From an uncultured Negativibacillus sp. (lineage in GTDB: Bacteria > Bacillota > Clostridia > Oscillospirales > Ruminococcaceae), in NCBI RefSeq assembly GCF_944388365.1, contig NZ_CALXIN010000017.1, forward strand, positions 1 through 34,887: DNA of 34,887 nt. Direction: 5' to 3'. A program made the translations under genes and the position numbers. Under the pieces are notes generated by a model. That model was given only the letters and a program-made list of their open reading frames with translations. It was not told the origin of the DNA and ran no database searches. Positions within the stretch are counted from its first letter, which is position 1; every line of letters starts with the position of its first letter. Of the stretch, positions 8,853 to 16,999 are shown one piece after another.

Positions 8853-9179
8853 TTTTCAACATCCAGTTTCCCACATTTTCTTATATCATTGTGTAAAATT
8901 TGTTTTGTCAGCCATACTAACGGTAAATCTTCTGGATTTTTCGCTGCTTCTCTTTGATTTATGAACAATATATTACCTTTTGTAAATCATATTTTCAAAT
9001 TCTCAACATTCACCATCTCCTCGATTTCCGGCTTTAATTATCCAGATTTTCAACGATTTCAACGGAGTTTTCAACATATAACCTGCCGAATCCGTTTAAT
9101 TTGTCGTATTTTGTTATACAAATCGGATAATTTCGCTTCTATCGCGGAGTTTTCAATATTATCAACCAAGTTATCCACA
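8853..9179 (+). other. AT-rich intergenic region with a cluster of DnaA-box-like 9-mers
   Basis: The divergent gap between htpG and the gene at 9217 (8644-9216) has no supported gene. On the plus strand it holds a perfect DnaA box TTATCCACA (9171-9179) and near-matches: TTTTCAACA (8853-8861 and 9068-9076), TTCTCAACA (9000-9008), TTATCCAGA (9038-9046), TTTTCAACG (9047-9055), ATTTCAACG (9056-9064), TTTTCAATA (9150-9158) and TTATCAACC (9159-9167). All share one orientation and the surroundings are very AT-rich. This is typical of DnaA-binding regions, though neither dnaA, dnaN nor rpmH is in the window. It could be an origin, a titration site or a DnaA-regulated promoter. Confidence 0.5.
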
Positions 9180-9216
9180 AAACCCATTGATTTTATGCAG
9201 AAAGGTATGATCTTAG

Positions 9217-9471
9217 ATGGTAAGAGGAACCAACAAACGAATTATCGAAATCAACGACACCCAAAACCCCTACTTTGAACGCGCAGTCTTATATTTAAAG
9301 GACAACCATGCCGATTCCTCCAGAAAAACGCTGGAAAATCAGGCACAGCATTTCCTTTGCAACATCCGTGCCCCTCTGCTCCACTCCCGCAGCAAGCTCT
9401 GGTTTTCTGCGCTCAAACTGCTGCTCTCCGCAACTGCCGGCGGCGCACTGGCCCTTTGTTTTTTCCGTTGA
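9217..9471 (+). CDS. Small conserved protein of unknown function with C-terminal membrane segment
   Basis: The 84-residue product begins MVRGTNKRIIEINDT, an N-terminus I recall from small uncharacterised clostridial proteins, some of which carry misleading 'translation initiation factor 2' labels. The middle (YFERAVLYLKDNHADSS) is hydrophilic and the last 25 residues (SALKLLLSATAGGALALCFF) form a likely membrane helix. AGAAAGG (9199-9205) lies 11 bases before the ATG, slightly far. It sits immediately downstream of the DnaA-box-like cluster and upstream of rlmB, which has its own promoter. No function can be given from sequence alone. Confidence 0.7.
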   Translation: MVRGTNKRIIEINDTQNPYFERAVLYLKDNHADSSRKTLENQAQHFLCNIRAPLLHSRSKLWFSALKLLLSATAGGALALCFFR

Positions 9472-9534
9472 GCACAGACCTGCGCAAAAACTTTTGTGAA
9501 TTCTCCCTTTTCCAATGAAATTTCTGACAAAATA

Positions 9535-9543
9535 TGTTATAAT
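9535..9543 (+). promoter_or_regulatory. Extended -10 promoter of rlmB
   Basis: TGTTATAAT contains a perfect TATAAT at 9538-9543 with the TGn extension; no good -35 box lies 16-18 bases upstream. It is about 80 bases before the rlmB start, so it probably drives rlmB and the following gene. Confidence 0.6.
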
Positions 9544-9621
9544 GAAACTCATATGACGATGGTATTTCGGGCGATTCGCGCACCGATTGCCAATTTATGA
9601 CATCTTTCGGAGGAATTACAC

Positions 9622-10407
9622 GTGCCCAGAGAATTTGCATCTGAGAAAACCAACCAGGAAAGCTCGGTGATTGCCGGCCGCAACGCCGTCACCGAAGCGC
9701 TGAAAAAAGGACGTCCTATCGACTGCATCTATATCCTCAAAGGTGCCGACCGCGGCAGCATGGGCAAAATCGTTGCCCTTGCCAAAGAGCGCGGCATTCC
9801 GATCAAGGACGCTGCTGCCCAGAAGCTGGACAGCTTATGCGACGGTGTAGTACACCAGGGAGTCGCTGCCATGGCTGCCTGCCATGATTTTTCCACCATG
9901 GAGGACATCTTCGAGAAAGCCGGCGACCAGCCGCCCTTTATTATCATCTGTGACAACATTGAGGACCCACACAATCTGGGAGCCATCATTCGAACCGCCG
10001 AGGCAGCAGGCGCCCACGGCGTCATCATTCCAAAACGGCGCGGCGTCGGCCTGACTGCAACGGTCGCTAAAACTTCGGCAGGCGCCATCGAATATATGCC
10101 GGTGGTTCGGGTGGCAAACATCGTTTCCACCATCGAGGAACTCAAACAGAAGGGTCTTTGGATCTTCTGTGCGGATATGGACGGTCAGCCGTGGTGCTCC
10201 ACCGATATGAGCGGCCCGATCGGCGTTGTCGTCGGTGCGGAAGGAAACGGCGTCAGCCGTTTGACCAAGGAGCACTGCGACTTTGTCGTCTCCCTGCCGA
10301 TGAACGGCCAGGTCAACTCGCTCAACGCTTCGGTTGCTGCAGCAATCGTCATCTATGAGGCAGTCCGCCAGCGCAGCGGTCTGCGCTCCTTTGTCCCTAA
10401 AAATTAA
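9622..10407 (+). CDS. rlmB: 23S rRNA 2'-O-ribose methyltransferase RlmB, TrmH/SpoU family
   Basis: The enzyme transfers a methyl group from S-adenosylmethionine to the 2'-OH of a conserved guanosine (G2251 in E. coli numbering) in the peptidyl-transferase centre of 23S rRNA. The 261-residue product has an N-terminal L30e-like RNA-binding domain (AGRNAVTEALKKG onward) and a C-terminal SPOUT knot. Visible motifs are NIEDPHNLGAIIRTAEAAG (motif 1, about 112-130), VGAEGNGVSR (motif 2, about 204-213) and SLNASVAAAI (motif 3, about 233-242). Translation starts at GTG 9622, with GGAGG 8 bases upstream. It is followed after 38 bases by the gene at 10446 without a terminator, so the two are likely cotranscribed. 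TrmH-type relatives with other rRNA targets cannot be excluded. Confidence 0.9.
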   Translation: MPREFASEKTNQESSVIAGRNAVTEALKKGRPIDCIYILKGADRGSMGKIVALAKERGIPIKDAAAQKLDSLCDGVVHQGVAAMAACHDFSTMEDIFEKAGDQPPFIIICDNIEDPHNLGAIIRTAEAAGAHGVIIPKRRGVGLTATVAKTSAGAIEYMPVVRVANIVSTIEELKQKGLWIFCADMDGQPWCSTDMSGPIGVVVGAEGNGVSRLTKEHCDFVVSLPMNGQVNSLNASVAAAIVIYEAVRQRSGLRSFVPKN

Positions 10408-10445
10408 ATCTCCTAACGGGAAAAGTCAGAAAGGGGAGAATTTTC

Positions 10446-13400
10446 ATGAACAAGCAATATAATGTGGACGACATCCTCAGTGAGATCAAGTCCAAAAAAG
10501 CAAAGCAAAATGCTGCAAGACGCCCTTCGTCAGCCTATATCCCGCCGCAGCGGCCATCTCGTCCTGCAGAAGAGCCAAAGCCGGAACCGAAACCCGAGCC
10601 GAAACCTGAGCCGGTAACACCGGTACAGGAAACCTTCGCCTCCATTCCGGCAGAGCCGGAAGTAAAGGCAGAACCGGTAAAGCCAAAGCAGGAACCAGCG
10701 GCTGCTGTTAAAACAGAGCCTCAAGCCAAAGAAAAACCGGCAGCGGCTTCTACCGCTGCACCGCAGGCAGAAGAAGCCGAACCTGTTTTTCACTTTGATC
10801 CACCTCCTGCTGCACTGGAACAGCCTTCCTCCAAAACCATGTCCCGCAAGGATCTGGAAAAAACCGGCGTTTTCTTCCCTTCTCTGGCAAGCCACCGTGC
10901 CAATGTCAAGCTGCTGGAAGAAGAACGGCTGAAGGCCGAGGCGGTTCGTCAGCTGGAGGAAGAGCAGAAAAACGCCGAAGAAATTCTGCGGCAGGAGGAA
11001 GAGCGCCGCAAATTTGAGGCAAAAAATCAGGAACTCCTGCGTCTGGAGCAGCAAAAACAACAGAAGCAGGCCAAAACCCCGACCGAGCTGACCGACTCCT
11101 TCTTTTTGGAGCAGCAGCCAGCCGATCTTCCGCCGCAGGAGGCCAGCACTCCCTTTGGAGATATTGAACCGACAACCCCATCTCCAGAGCAGCCGGATCC
11201 ATCGCTGAAGAAAAAAACCGAATATCAGAAGTATTTTTCGGGATTGGGACGCAAAACCAAAAAGGAAAAACCGGTTGAAGCTCCTAAATCCACTACATCG
11301 GAGGAAAAAGCCATCTTTGACACTTCCTCCTTCCAGTCCGGCGACAGCACCGATTCCAAACCGGCGCAGGACAATGCTGCCAACGATCAGGAGGACATCT
11401 TTGCCTCCACTCCAACCGGAATGACCGGCGAACTTTCCTCCTCGGCACTGTTCTTCCACGGCAGTGAGGCGTCCCAACCAGGCGTCGACTCTGCCACGCA
11501 AACCACAGAAAAGCCCTTCCACGTCAACTTCCCAGAGGAGGACGACACCAAAGAGCAGCCCAAAGCCGACAACAGTGAAAAGCCGTCCAAAGGTACAAAG
11601 AAATCCAGCCTCTTCCAGCGCGGCGACTCGGAAAAAGAGCCCCGTGTCTCCCGTCTTGCAACCGCTGAAATCCCTATTCCGGAGGATACTGCGGAGCAGC
11701 CGCAGCAAGAACCGGCACAGCTAGAGGACTACACCTCTCCAAAGGATAAAGAAGCGATCCTGCAGGATATGCGCAGCATCAAGCGCGGTTTGCTCATCCG
11801 TATCGTCGCCATGGTCGTTCTCTTTGCACTGTCGCTGTATCTGGCACTGGCTGCAAGGGACATCCAGATTGGAAATGAGCTGCTGCCGCTGCCAACCATT
11901 ATCCAGCCGGAGCTGCACCTGCGAACCTACATGGCTGTTTCCTGCGTCATCAGTGCTATCGGCGCGCTGATCTGTGCCAACACCATCGGCGGCGGACTGA
12001 TCGCAATGCTCCGCTTCCGTGCAAACACCGATTCATTGCCGATGCTGGCGATGCTCGGCACACTGGCCCAGGGCATCTGCTTTATCGTCAAGCCCGAGTA
12101 TTTCAGCACCGACAAAGCCAATTTCGGTTCCAACCTCTATCTCTTCTTCCCTGTCGCCCTGTTTGTTCTGTTGTTCAATCTGGTGGGCAAGATGCTGGTC
12201 ATCCTGCGTATCCAGAACAACTTCAAGCTGGTGGCATCGGAAAAGATGAAGCACGCCGCTGTTTTCTTAAAAGAGCGCAACCTGCTGCGCGATATTTCCA
12301 AGGGATTATCGCTGGAAGAATACACCATCGCTTATCCGGAAACCACTCCTTTCCTGTCCAACTTCCTGGATAACTCCTACTCGGAGGATCACGCGGAACA
12401 CATGAGCCGCATTCTGGCTCCGATCTGCCTGCTGGCAGGCATCGTTCTGGCGGTGCTGACCTATCTGTTTAATCAGAACATCGCCGAATCCGTCTCCACC
12501 TTCACTGCTATCATGTGTGTCAGCGCACCGCTGACCTCCACCATTGCAGCCAACCTGCCGCTGTATCTGCTCTCCCGCCGCCTGATTCCTGCGGGTGCCA
12601 TGGTCTCCGGCTATTCTGCGGTGGATACCTTCTCCCGCACCGAGGCGGTCGTTCTGGATGCCAAAGATCTGTTCCGTCCTTCCGACGTTGTCCTGCACGG
12701 CATCAAACCTTTCGATCAGGGTAAGATCGACTCGGTCATCCTGGATGCTGCCAGCGTGGTTTGCAACTCCAACGGCATGCTGACCGACGTCTTTAACAAG
12801 ATCATCGGTTCCAACAAGTCCATTCTGCGTCCGGTCGAGAGCGTCACCTATGAGGATTCGATGGGACTGGCTGCCTGGGTAGACGGCAAGCGCGTGCTGA
12901 TCGGTAACCGTGAGCTGATGATTAACCACGGCATCGAAGTCCCAAGCAACGACTACGAGATGCGCTTTGTCAAAGACAGCAAAAACATCATCTATCTCTC
13001 CAACTCCGGAGAGCTGTCCGCCATGTTCGTGGTCAGCTATCGTCCAAACCGCACCACCAAGGATCTGCTCGATGAGCTGGCAGAGCGCGGCATGTATCTG
13101 ATCGTCAACACCTCGGACCCGAACATCACCGTCGAAAAGATTCACGCTGCCTACGACTTCCCGATGGAACAGATCAAGCTGCTGCCGGCAAAATTCCATG
13201 CAGCCTACGACAAACTCACCGCCGAAAAAGAGTCTGCTCCTGCCAAGATTGGCTTTATCGGTTCTTCCCGCATGATGGTTTCGGCGATTCTCAGCTGTAT
13301 GAATGCACGTACAGCGATTGATCAGGCGGTGCTCATTCAGATGATCGCACTGGTTGTCGGTTATGCACTGGTTGCTCTGTTCTCGCTGATGGGAAATCTG

Positions 13401-13487
13401 TCCCACCTGAGCATTCTGCATCTGCTTCTTTTCCAGGGCATCTGGGCGCTGATCGACATCGTTGTTCCAAACATCAAGCGTTTCTAA
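10446..13487 (+). CDS. Large membrane protein: degenerate P1B-type ATPase with long disordered N-terminus
   Basis: The 1013-residue product has two halves. Residues 1-445 are low-complexity, rich in Pro, Glu, Lys and Ser, with a PKPEP repeat near 40-53 and an EER/QLEEEQK coiled coil near 155-210. From 449 there are about eight membrane segments (about 449-470, 496-525, 535-552, 566-590, 656-676, 683-712, 963-985, 990-1008). The order and spacing match a P1B-type metal ATPase, but the key residues are altered. The CPC motif region reads MCVSAPLTST (C691). The phosphorylation motif DKTGT reads DAKDL (D738). The actuator region with TGES is reduced to about 65 residues. The GDGxNDA hinge reads IGSSRMM (938-944). 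The nucleotide domain keeps VLIGNRELMINHGI (817-830). Ion pumping is therefore unlikely; a scaffold or sensor role is inference. GAAAGGGGAGAA precedes the ATG; a terminator follows. Confidence 0.85.
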   Translation: MNKQYNVDDILSEIKSKKAKQNAARRPSSAYIPPQRPSRPAEEPKPEPKPEPKPEPVTPVQETFASIPAEPEVKAEPVKPKQEPAAAVKTEPQAKEKPAAASTAAPQAEEAEPVFHFDPPPAALEQPSSKTMSRKDLEKTGVFFPSLASHRANVKLLEEERLKAEAVRQLEEEQKNAEEILRQEEERRKFEAKNQELLRLEQQKQQKQAKTPTELTDSFFLEQQPADLPPQEASTPFGDIEPTTPSPEQPDPSLKKKTEYQKYFSGLGRKTKKEKPVEAPKSTTSEEKAIFDTSSFQSGDSTDSKPAQDNAANDQEDIFASTPTGMTGELSSSALFFHGSEASQPGVDSATQTTEKPFHVNFPEEDDTKEQPKADNSEKPSKGTKKSSLFQRGDSEKEPRVSRLATAEIPIPEDTAEQPQQEPAQLEDYTSPKDKEAILQDMRSIKRGLLIRIVAMVVLFALSLYLALAARDIQIGNELLPLPTIIQPELHLRTYMAVSCVISAIGALICANTIGGGLIAMLRFRANTDSLPMLAMLGTLAQGICFIVKPEYFSTDKANFGSNLYLFFPVALFVLLFNLVGKMLVILRIQNNFKLVASEKMKHAAVFLKERNLLRDISKGLSLEEYTIAYPETTPFLSNFLDNSYSEDHAEHMSRILAPICLLAGIVLAVLTYLFNQNIAESVSTFTAIMCVSAPLTSTIAANLPLYLLSRRLIPAGAMVSGYSAVDTFSRTEAVVLDAKDLFRPSDVVLHGIKPFDQGKIDSVILDAASVVCNSNGMLTDVFNKIIGSNKSILRPVESVTYEDSMGLAAWVDGKRVLIGNRELMINHGIEVPSNDYEMRFVKDSKNIIYLSNSGELSAMFVVSYRPNRTTKDLLDELAERGMYLIVNTSDPNITVEKIHAAYDFPMEQIKLLPAKFHAAYDKLTAEKESAPAKIGFIGSSRMMVSAILSCMNARTAIDQAVLIQMIALVVGYALVALFSLMGNLSHLSILHLLLFQGIWALIDIVVPNIKRF

Positions 13488-13491
13488 ACAT

Positions 13492-13530
13492 AAAAAAACA
13501 CGGATCACAAACAGTGGTCCGTGTTTTTTT
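13492..13530 (+). terminator. Rho-independent terminator of the rlmB-pseudoATPase transcript
   Basis: ACACGGATCAC (13498-13508) pairs with GTGGTCCGTGT (13514-13524), with one G-T wobble, and is followed by a run of Ts to 13530. It starts 5 bases after the stop codon. Confidence 0.9.
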
Positions 13531-13547
13531 ATCTCTTGAAGGCTTTT

Positions 13548-13599
13548 GAATAGGAGGTTTTTCTAAACCTCCTATTCATCCGATGGATTCCATCGGATG
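13548..13599 (-). repeat. Two adjacent perfect hairpins downstream of the BlaI-like gene
   Basis: GAATAGGAGGTTT/AAACCTCCTATTC (13548-13577) and CATCCGATGG/CCATCGGATG (13577-13599) share one base at 13577. They lie directly after the BlaI-like stop codon and before the opposing terminator. Neither is followed by a strong T run on the minus strand, so they may be 3'-end stabilisers or a repeat element rather than standard terminators. Confidence 0.6.
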
Positions 13600-13602
13600 A
13601 TG

Positions 13603-13989
13603 TTAGGCGTTGTTCTTTTTCTCTTCCAGCCAGTGAGAAAGCTCATCAATGTCCTGTTCGGTCAGGTCATTGTTGTCGTACAGGGTGTTGACCAGGCTCA
13701 TGAAGGAATTTTTATGCAATTTCTTCAGGAAGTTTTTGGTCTCATACTCCATGTACTCCTCACGATCTACCTGTGGATAGTAGATTCTTTCTCTGCCGCG
13801 CTTTTCCGAGGAAAGAAATCCTCTGTCGATCAGTCTGGAAAGCAATGTCAGCAGTGTAGAAATGTTCCAGTTCTTTTCTTCGCTGACCACCTTCATGACA
13901 TCGTTGGTCGACATCGGTGGCGTGTTGTCCCAGATTGCCTTCATGACTTCCAGTTCTGCATCCGGCAATCTTCTCATTTTGTCAAACAT
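13603..13989 (-). CDS. BlaI/MecI-family transcriptional repressor
   Basis: The 128-residue product is a winged-helix DNA-binding protein of the BlaI/MecI/CopY type. The N-terminal domain shows LPDAELEVMKAIWDN, the recognition-helix region WNISTLLTLLSRLIDRGFL and the wing KRGRERIYYP; the C-terminal third is a helical dimerisation tail (about 75-128). These proteins repress resistance or stress genes and are released by proteolysis, usually by a BlaR1-type sensor. No BlaR1 or beta-lactamase lies nearby, so the target and signal are unknown. The ATG at 13989 follows a weak GGGTGA site; an in-frame ATG four codons later (13977) is possible. Its promoter contains dyads suited to autorepression (14007-14080). 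Confidence 0.88.
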   Translation of the reverse strand: MFDKMRRLPDAELEVMKAIWDNTPPMSTNDVMKVVSEEKNWNISTLLTLLSRLIDRGFLSSEKRGRERIYYPQVDREEYMEYETKNFLKKLHKNSFMSLVNTLYDNNDLTEQDIDELSHWLEEKKNNA

Positions 13990-14006
13990 ACGTTCACCCG
14001 CTTCCA

Positions 14007-14080
14007 GTTTGCATAGACTTGCAAACCAATTTTAGATTCATCCACACTATAATTATTACCAATGTAGCAGTCATTGTCAA
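14007..14080 (-). promoter_or_regulatory. Promoter and candidate autoregulatory operators of the BlaI-like gene
   Basis: On the minus strand TTGACA (14075-14080) and AATAAT (14052-14057) are 17 bases apart. The spacer contains TACCAATGTA (14057-14066), one base from the TACAnnTGTA core known for BlaI/CopY regulators. A second perfect dyad, GTTTGCA-N6-TGCAAAC (14007-14026), lies in the predicted 5' leader. Both positions suit autorepression. Confidence 0.5.
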
Positions 14081-14179
14081 TGCCTTTTTTAAATTTATTC
14101 AGTTTTGCCCAAAAATTTTTCTAATTATTTGTCAGTTCTCCCGCTTTTTCCAAAGAGATTTTCTTCCAGAGACATTTGA

Positions 14180-14209
14180 TTGACAGCCATCTTGCCTCAA
14201 TGATACACT
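14180..14209 (+). promoter_or_regulatory. Promoter of the DEAD-box helicase gene
   Basis: TTGACA (14180-14185) and TACACT (14204-14209) are separated by 18 bases. The leader of about 65 nt carries a hairpin GGCAGG/CCTGCC (14240-14258) just before the ribosome binding site. Leaders with structure are common for DEAD-box RNA helicase genes, but a regulatory role here is inference. Confidence 0.6.
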
Positions 14210-14281
14210 AGCTGTGATAAAATAACAGAACTTTGTTTGGGCAGGGATCGCACCTGCCGCTAATATCAGAAAGGAATCTTC

Positions 14282-16087
14282 ATGGATCAAAACTTATTTG
14301 AAATGTTACCGCTTACTCCCGCACTGGCCCGCGCTGTTGTCGAGATGGGCTTTGCCGAACCAACTCCGATTCAGGCGCAGAGCATCCCGCTGATTCTGGA
14401 AGGACACGACGTCGTCGGCCGCTCCCAGACCGGCACCGGCAAAACTGCCGCCTTTGGCATCCCTGCCATCCAGATGGTTGACCCGCAGCTGGACCGTCGC
14501 CTTGCTCAGGTGCTGCTGCTGTGTCCTACCCGCGAGCTTGCTGTACAGGCTTGTGAGGAACTCAAGAAGCTGGCGCGCTACACCCATGGCGTCCACATCT
14601 GCGCTGTCTATGGCGGCGCTCCTATCGAACGCCAGATTGTCCAGCTCAAGGATGCCAATATCGTCGTCGGCACTCCTGGACGTGTGATGGACCATCTGCG
14701 CCGACGCACCCTGCGTCTGTCTGAATTAAAGATGGTCATTCTCGATGAGGCCGACGAAATGCTCAGCATGGGCTTCCGTGAGGACATCGAAACCATCCTC
14801 AATCAGGTTCCCCAGCAGCATCAGACGGTATTGTTCTCCGCCACCATGCCAAAGGAGATCATGAACCTCATCGACAACTACCAGCACGAACCGGAGCTGG
14901 TGGAGATCAACAAGTCGCAGGTTGCCCTGAACAGCATCGAACAGTTTTATTACGACATTCCTGTGGGACGCAAAAACGATGCACTCTCGCTGCTGCTGCA
15001 CTACTATGAGCCCTCCCGCGCCATGATCTTCTGCAACACCAAAAAGATGGTGGAGGAATTGAGCGGCTGGCTGATCGACCACGGCTTCCGTGCCGAGGGC
15101 CTGCATGGCGACCTCAAGCAGTCCCAGCGCACCATCGTCATGGATGCGTTCAAGGCAGGACGTACCGCCATTCTGGTTGCCACCGATGTGGCTGCCCGCG
15201 GTATTGACGTGGACGACATCAACTGCGTATTCAACTACGATATTCCGCAGAACGCAGAATACTATGTTCACCGCATCGGTCGAACCGGACGCGCCGGCAA
15301 GAGCGGCGCTGCCCACACTCTGTGCTGCGGACGCTTCCAGCTGCGTCAGATGGAGCAGATTGCACACATCGCCAAGGCGCAGGTGCAGCTCTGCCCTGTT
15401 CCAGAACCGGAACAGATTATTGCCCGCCACAACGATCAGCTTTCACAGCGTTTGATTGAAGTATTGGAACAGCAGCCGGACACTGCTTCGCTGGAACTGG
15501 TCGAGCGCCTGACCGAAAGCTACACCGCCGAACAAATTGCAGCGGCAGCTGTCGCACTGCTGCGCGGTGAAAAGTCCGCTGCACTGCCAGATGCAAAAGG
15601 CATCAACCGCGAGAAGAAGCGCCGCTCCCCTAAGGACTACGTCAAGCTCATTATTGATGCCGGACACAATGCCCGTATGGTGCCAAACTTTATCGTGGGC
15701 GCCATCGCCGAGCGGACCGCTCTGTCGGGACGGGACATCGGTAAAATCGAAATCTTCGAGGACAACACCACCGTCGAAATCCCACAGGAGCAGGCCGAGG
15801 ACGTACTGGCTGCCATGCAGGACTGCCGCATCAACGGACGCAAGGTGCGCACCAGCGTGCTGAAAAACCATCCTGCCGGCAACCGCCGCCGCACTTCGGA
15901 GCGCAACGACAAAGGCAGCCGCAGGGACGAACGCCAAAAACCTTTCCGCAAAAAGCCGTCCTATTCGGAACGCTTTGAAAGCTACGACCACAAAAATGCG
16001 CCGCAGAAGGATGGACGAAAAAAATCCTTCTCCCGCGGCAAAAACGACCATCCTAAAAAACGGTCGTCCTACCGCGGCAAAAAATAA
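14282..16087 (+). CDS. DEAD-box ATP-dependent RNA helicase with DbpA-like RNA-binding domain
   Basis: The enzyme unwinds short RNA duplexes, typically in ribosome assembly, mRNA decay or cold adaptation. The 601-residue product has a Q motif (PTPIQAQSIP), motif I SQTGTGKT (48-55), motif Ia PTRELAVQ, motif II DEAD (155-158), motif III SAT and motif VI HRIGRTGR (330-337). A DbpA-type RNA-binding domain covers about 450-525 (YVKLIIDAGHNARM to NGRKVRTSVL). A Lys/Arg-rich tail (526-601) probably adds non-specific RNA binding. AGAAAGGAA precedes the ATG. It resembles CshA/DeaD proteins, but the exact orthologue is not certain, so no symbol is given. The next gene starts 33 bases downstream. Confidence 0.96.
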   Translation: MDQNLFEMLPLTPALARAVVEMGFAEPTPIQAQSIPLILEGHDVVGRSQTGTGKTAAFGIPAIQMVDPQLDRRLAQVLLLCPTRELAVQACEELKKLARYTHGVHICAVYGGAPIERQIVQLKDANIVVGTPGRVMDHLRRRTLRLSELKMVILDEADEMLSMGFREDIETILNQVPQQHQTVLFSATMPKEIMNLIDNYQHEPELVEINKSQVALNSIEQFYYDIPVGRKNDALSLLLHYYEPSRAMIFCNTKKMVEELSGWLIDHGFRAEGLHGDLKQSQRTIVMDAFKAGRTAILVATDVAARGIDVDDINCVFNYDIPQNAEYYVHRIGRTGRAGKSGAAHTLCCGRFQLRQMEQIAHIAKAQVQLCPVPEPEQIIARHNDQLSQRLIEVLEQQPDTASLELVERLTESYTAEQIAAAAVALLRGEKSAALPDAKGINREKKRRSPKDYVKLIIDAGHNARMVPNFIVGAIAERTALSGRDIGKIEIFEDNTTVEIPQEQAEDVLAAMQDCRINGRKVRTSVLKNHPAGNRRRTSERNDKGSRRDERQKPFRKKPSYSERFESYDHKNAPQKDGRKKSFSRGKNDHPKKRSSYRGKK

Positions 16088-16120
16088 CGCCGACATCTCA
16101 TCCCTTCAGGAGGTATTTGT

Positions 16121-16999
16121 ATGCCGCTGTCTTTGACAACGCTCGACTGCGGACTGCTGGTGGAGGGTATAGACAGCTTTTCGCTGCCGATGACTCTCGA
16201 CTGCGGCCAATGTTTTACCTTTTCTCCGCTGCCTGTCAGTGACTGCATCGAACATTTGTGCCAGACCTGGCGCGGCACAGCCGGCGGACAGGCGCTCACC
16301 ATCTCCCAGCGGACCGATGGAGCTCTATTCTTCCACGACACCACTGCACAGCAGTTTGATGCTTTCTGGCGCAGCTACTTTGACCTCGACACCGACTATG
16401 CACAGATCAAGGCTGTTCTTGCCCAGGACGCGACTTTGCAAAAAGCCATCACTTATGCTCCTGGCATCCGTATTCTTCGTCAGAGAGGCTGGGAGGCGCT
16501 GTGCTGCTTTATCATCAGCCAGAACAACAACATTAAACGCATCCACGGTATCGTGGAGCGGCTCTGCCAGACCTTTGGCGAGGATCTCGGGAACGGCTGC
16601 TTTTCCTTTCCGTCGCCACAGCGGCTGGCTGCCTGTTCTCTGGAGGATCTTGCGGTACTGCGCAGCGGCTTTCGTGCCAAGTACCTGCTGGATGCTGCTC
16701 AGAAGGTCAGCAGCGGAGAGGTAAACCTCTCCGCCATTCCTTCCATGCCGCTGGAACAGGCCAAACAGGAATTGATGAAAATTTATGGCGTGGGACCAAA
16801 GGTTGCCGACTGTGCGCTGCTCTACGGCTTCTACCGGTTGGAATGTTGTCCCATGGACGTATGGATGAAGCGAGTATTTGCAGTGCTCTATCCGCAGGGA
16901 CTTCCCGACTGTGCCCGCGACTACATCGGCATCGCTCAACAATATCTGTTCCATTATGCCCGCACCTGTCCGCAGGCCTTTGAGGAGGTGGGCGCATGA
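16121..16999 (+). CDS. 8-oxoguanine DNA glycosylase/AP lyase, OGG1 type
   Basis: The enzyme excises 8-oxoguanine opposite cytosine and can nick the abasic site, limiting oxidative mutation. The 292-residue product has an OGG1-type N-terminal domain (TLDCGQCFTF), the SQNNNIKRI motif (133-141), and a helix-hairpin-helix YGVGPKVADCALLYG with the catalytic lysine at K227. The activating aspartate is D246 in PMDVWMKR. Length fits bacterial OGG1 homologues, and the eukaryote-like N-terminal domain distinguishes it from MutY, Nth and AlkA. AGGAGG lies 7 bases before the ATG at 16121. Its stop overlaps the next start (ATGA, 16996-16999), so the following lipoprotein gene is translationally coupled. 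Confidence 0.92.
   Translation: MPLSLTTLDCGLLVEGIDSFSLPMTLDCGQCFTFSPLPVSDCIEHLCQTWRGTAGGQALTISQRTDGALFFHDTTAQQFDAFWRSYFDLDTDYAQIKAVLAQDATLQKAITYAPGIRILRQRGWEALCCFIISQNNNIKRIHGIVERLCQTFGEDLGNGCFSFPSPQRLAACSLEDLAVLRSGFRAKYLLDAAQKVSSGEVNLSAIPSMPLEQAKQELMKIYGVGPKVADCALLYGFYRLECCPMDVWMKRVFAVLYPQGLPDCARDYIGIAQQYLFHYARTCPQAFEEVGA

Noticed and set aside
8644..8860. CIRCE (HrcA) or CtsR operator upstream of htpG
   Set aside because: Neither TTAGCACTC-N9-GAGTGCTAA nor the GGTCAAA repeat is present.
7807..8964. 385-codon plus-strand frame opposite the htpG start
   Set aside because: It overlaps the conserved htpG coding sequence and its promoter; the translation has no recognisable features.
8694..9278. 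Open frames in the htpG-9217 gap
   Set aside because: Low-complexity translations without ribosome binding sites in an AT-rich regulatory region; the frame that reaches 9278 conflicts with the better-supported gene at 9217.
12306..13508. 400-codon minus-strand frame opposite the pseudo-ATPase
   Set aside because: Antisense shadow of the plus-strand gene; His/Gln-rich composition typical of reverse frames.
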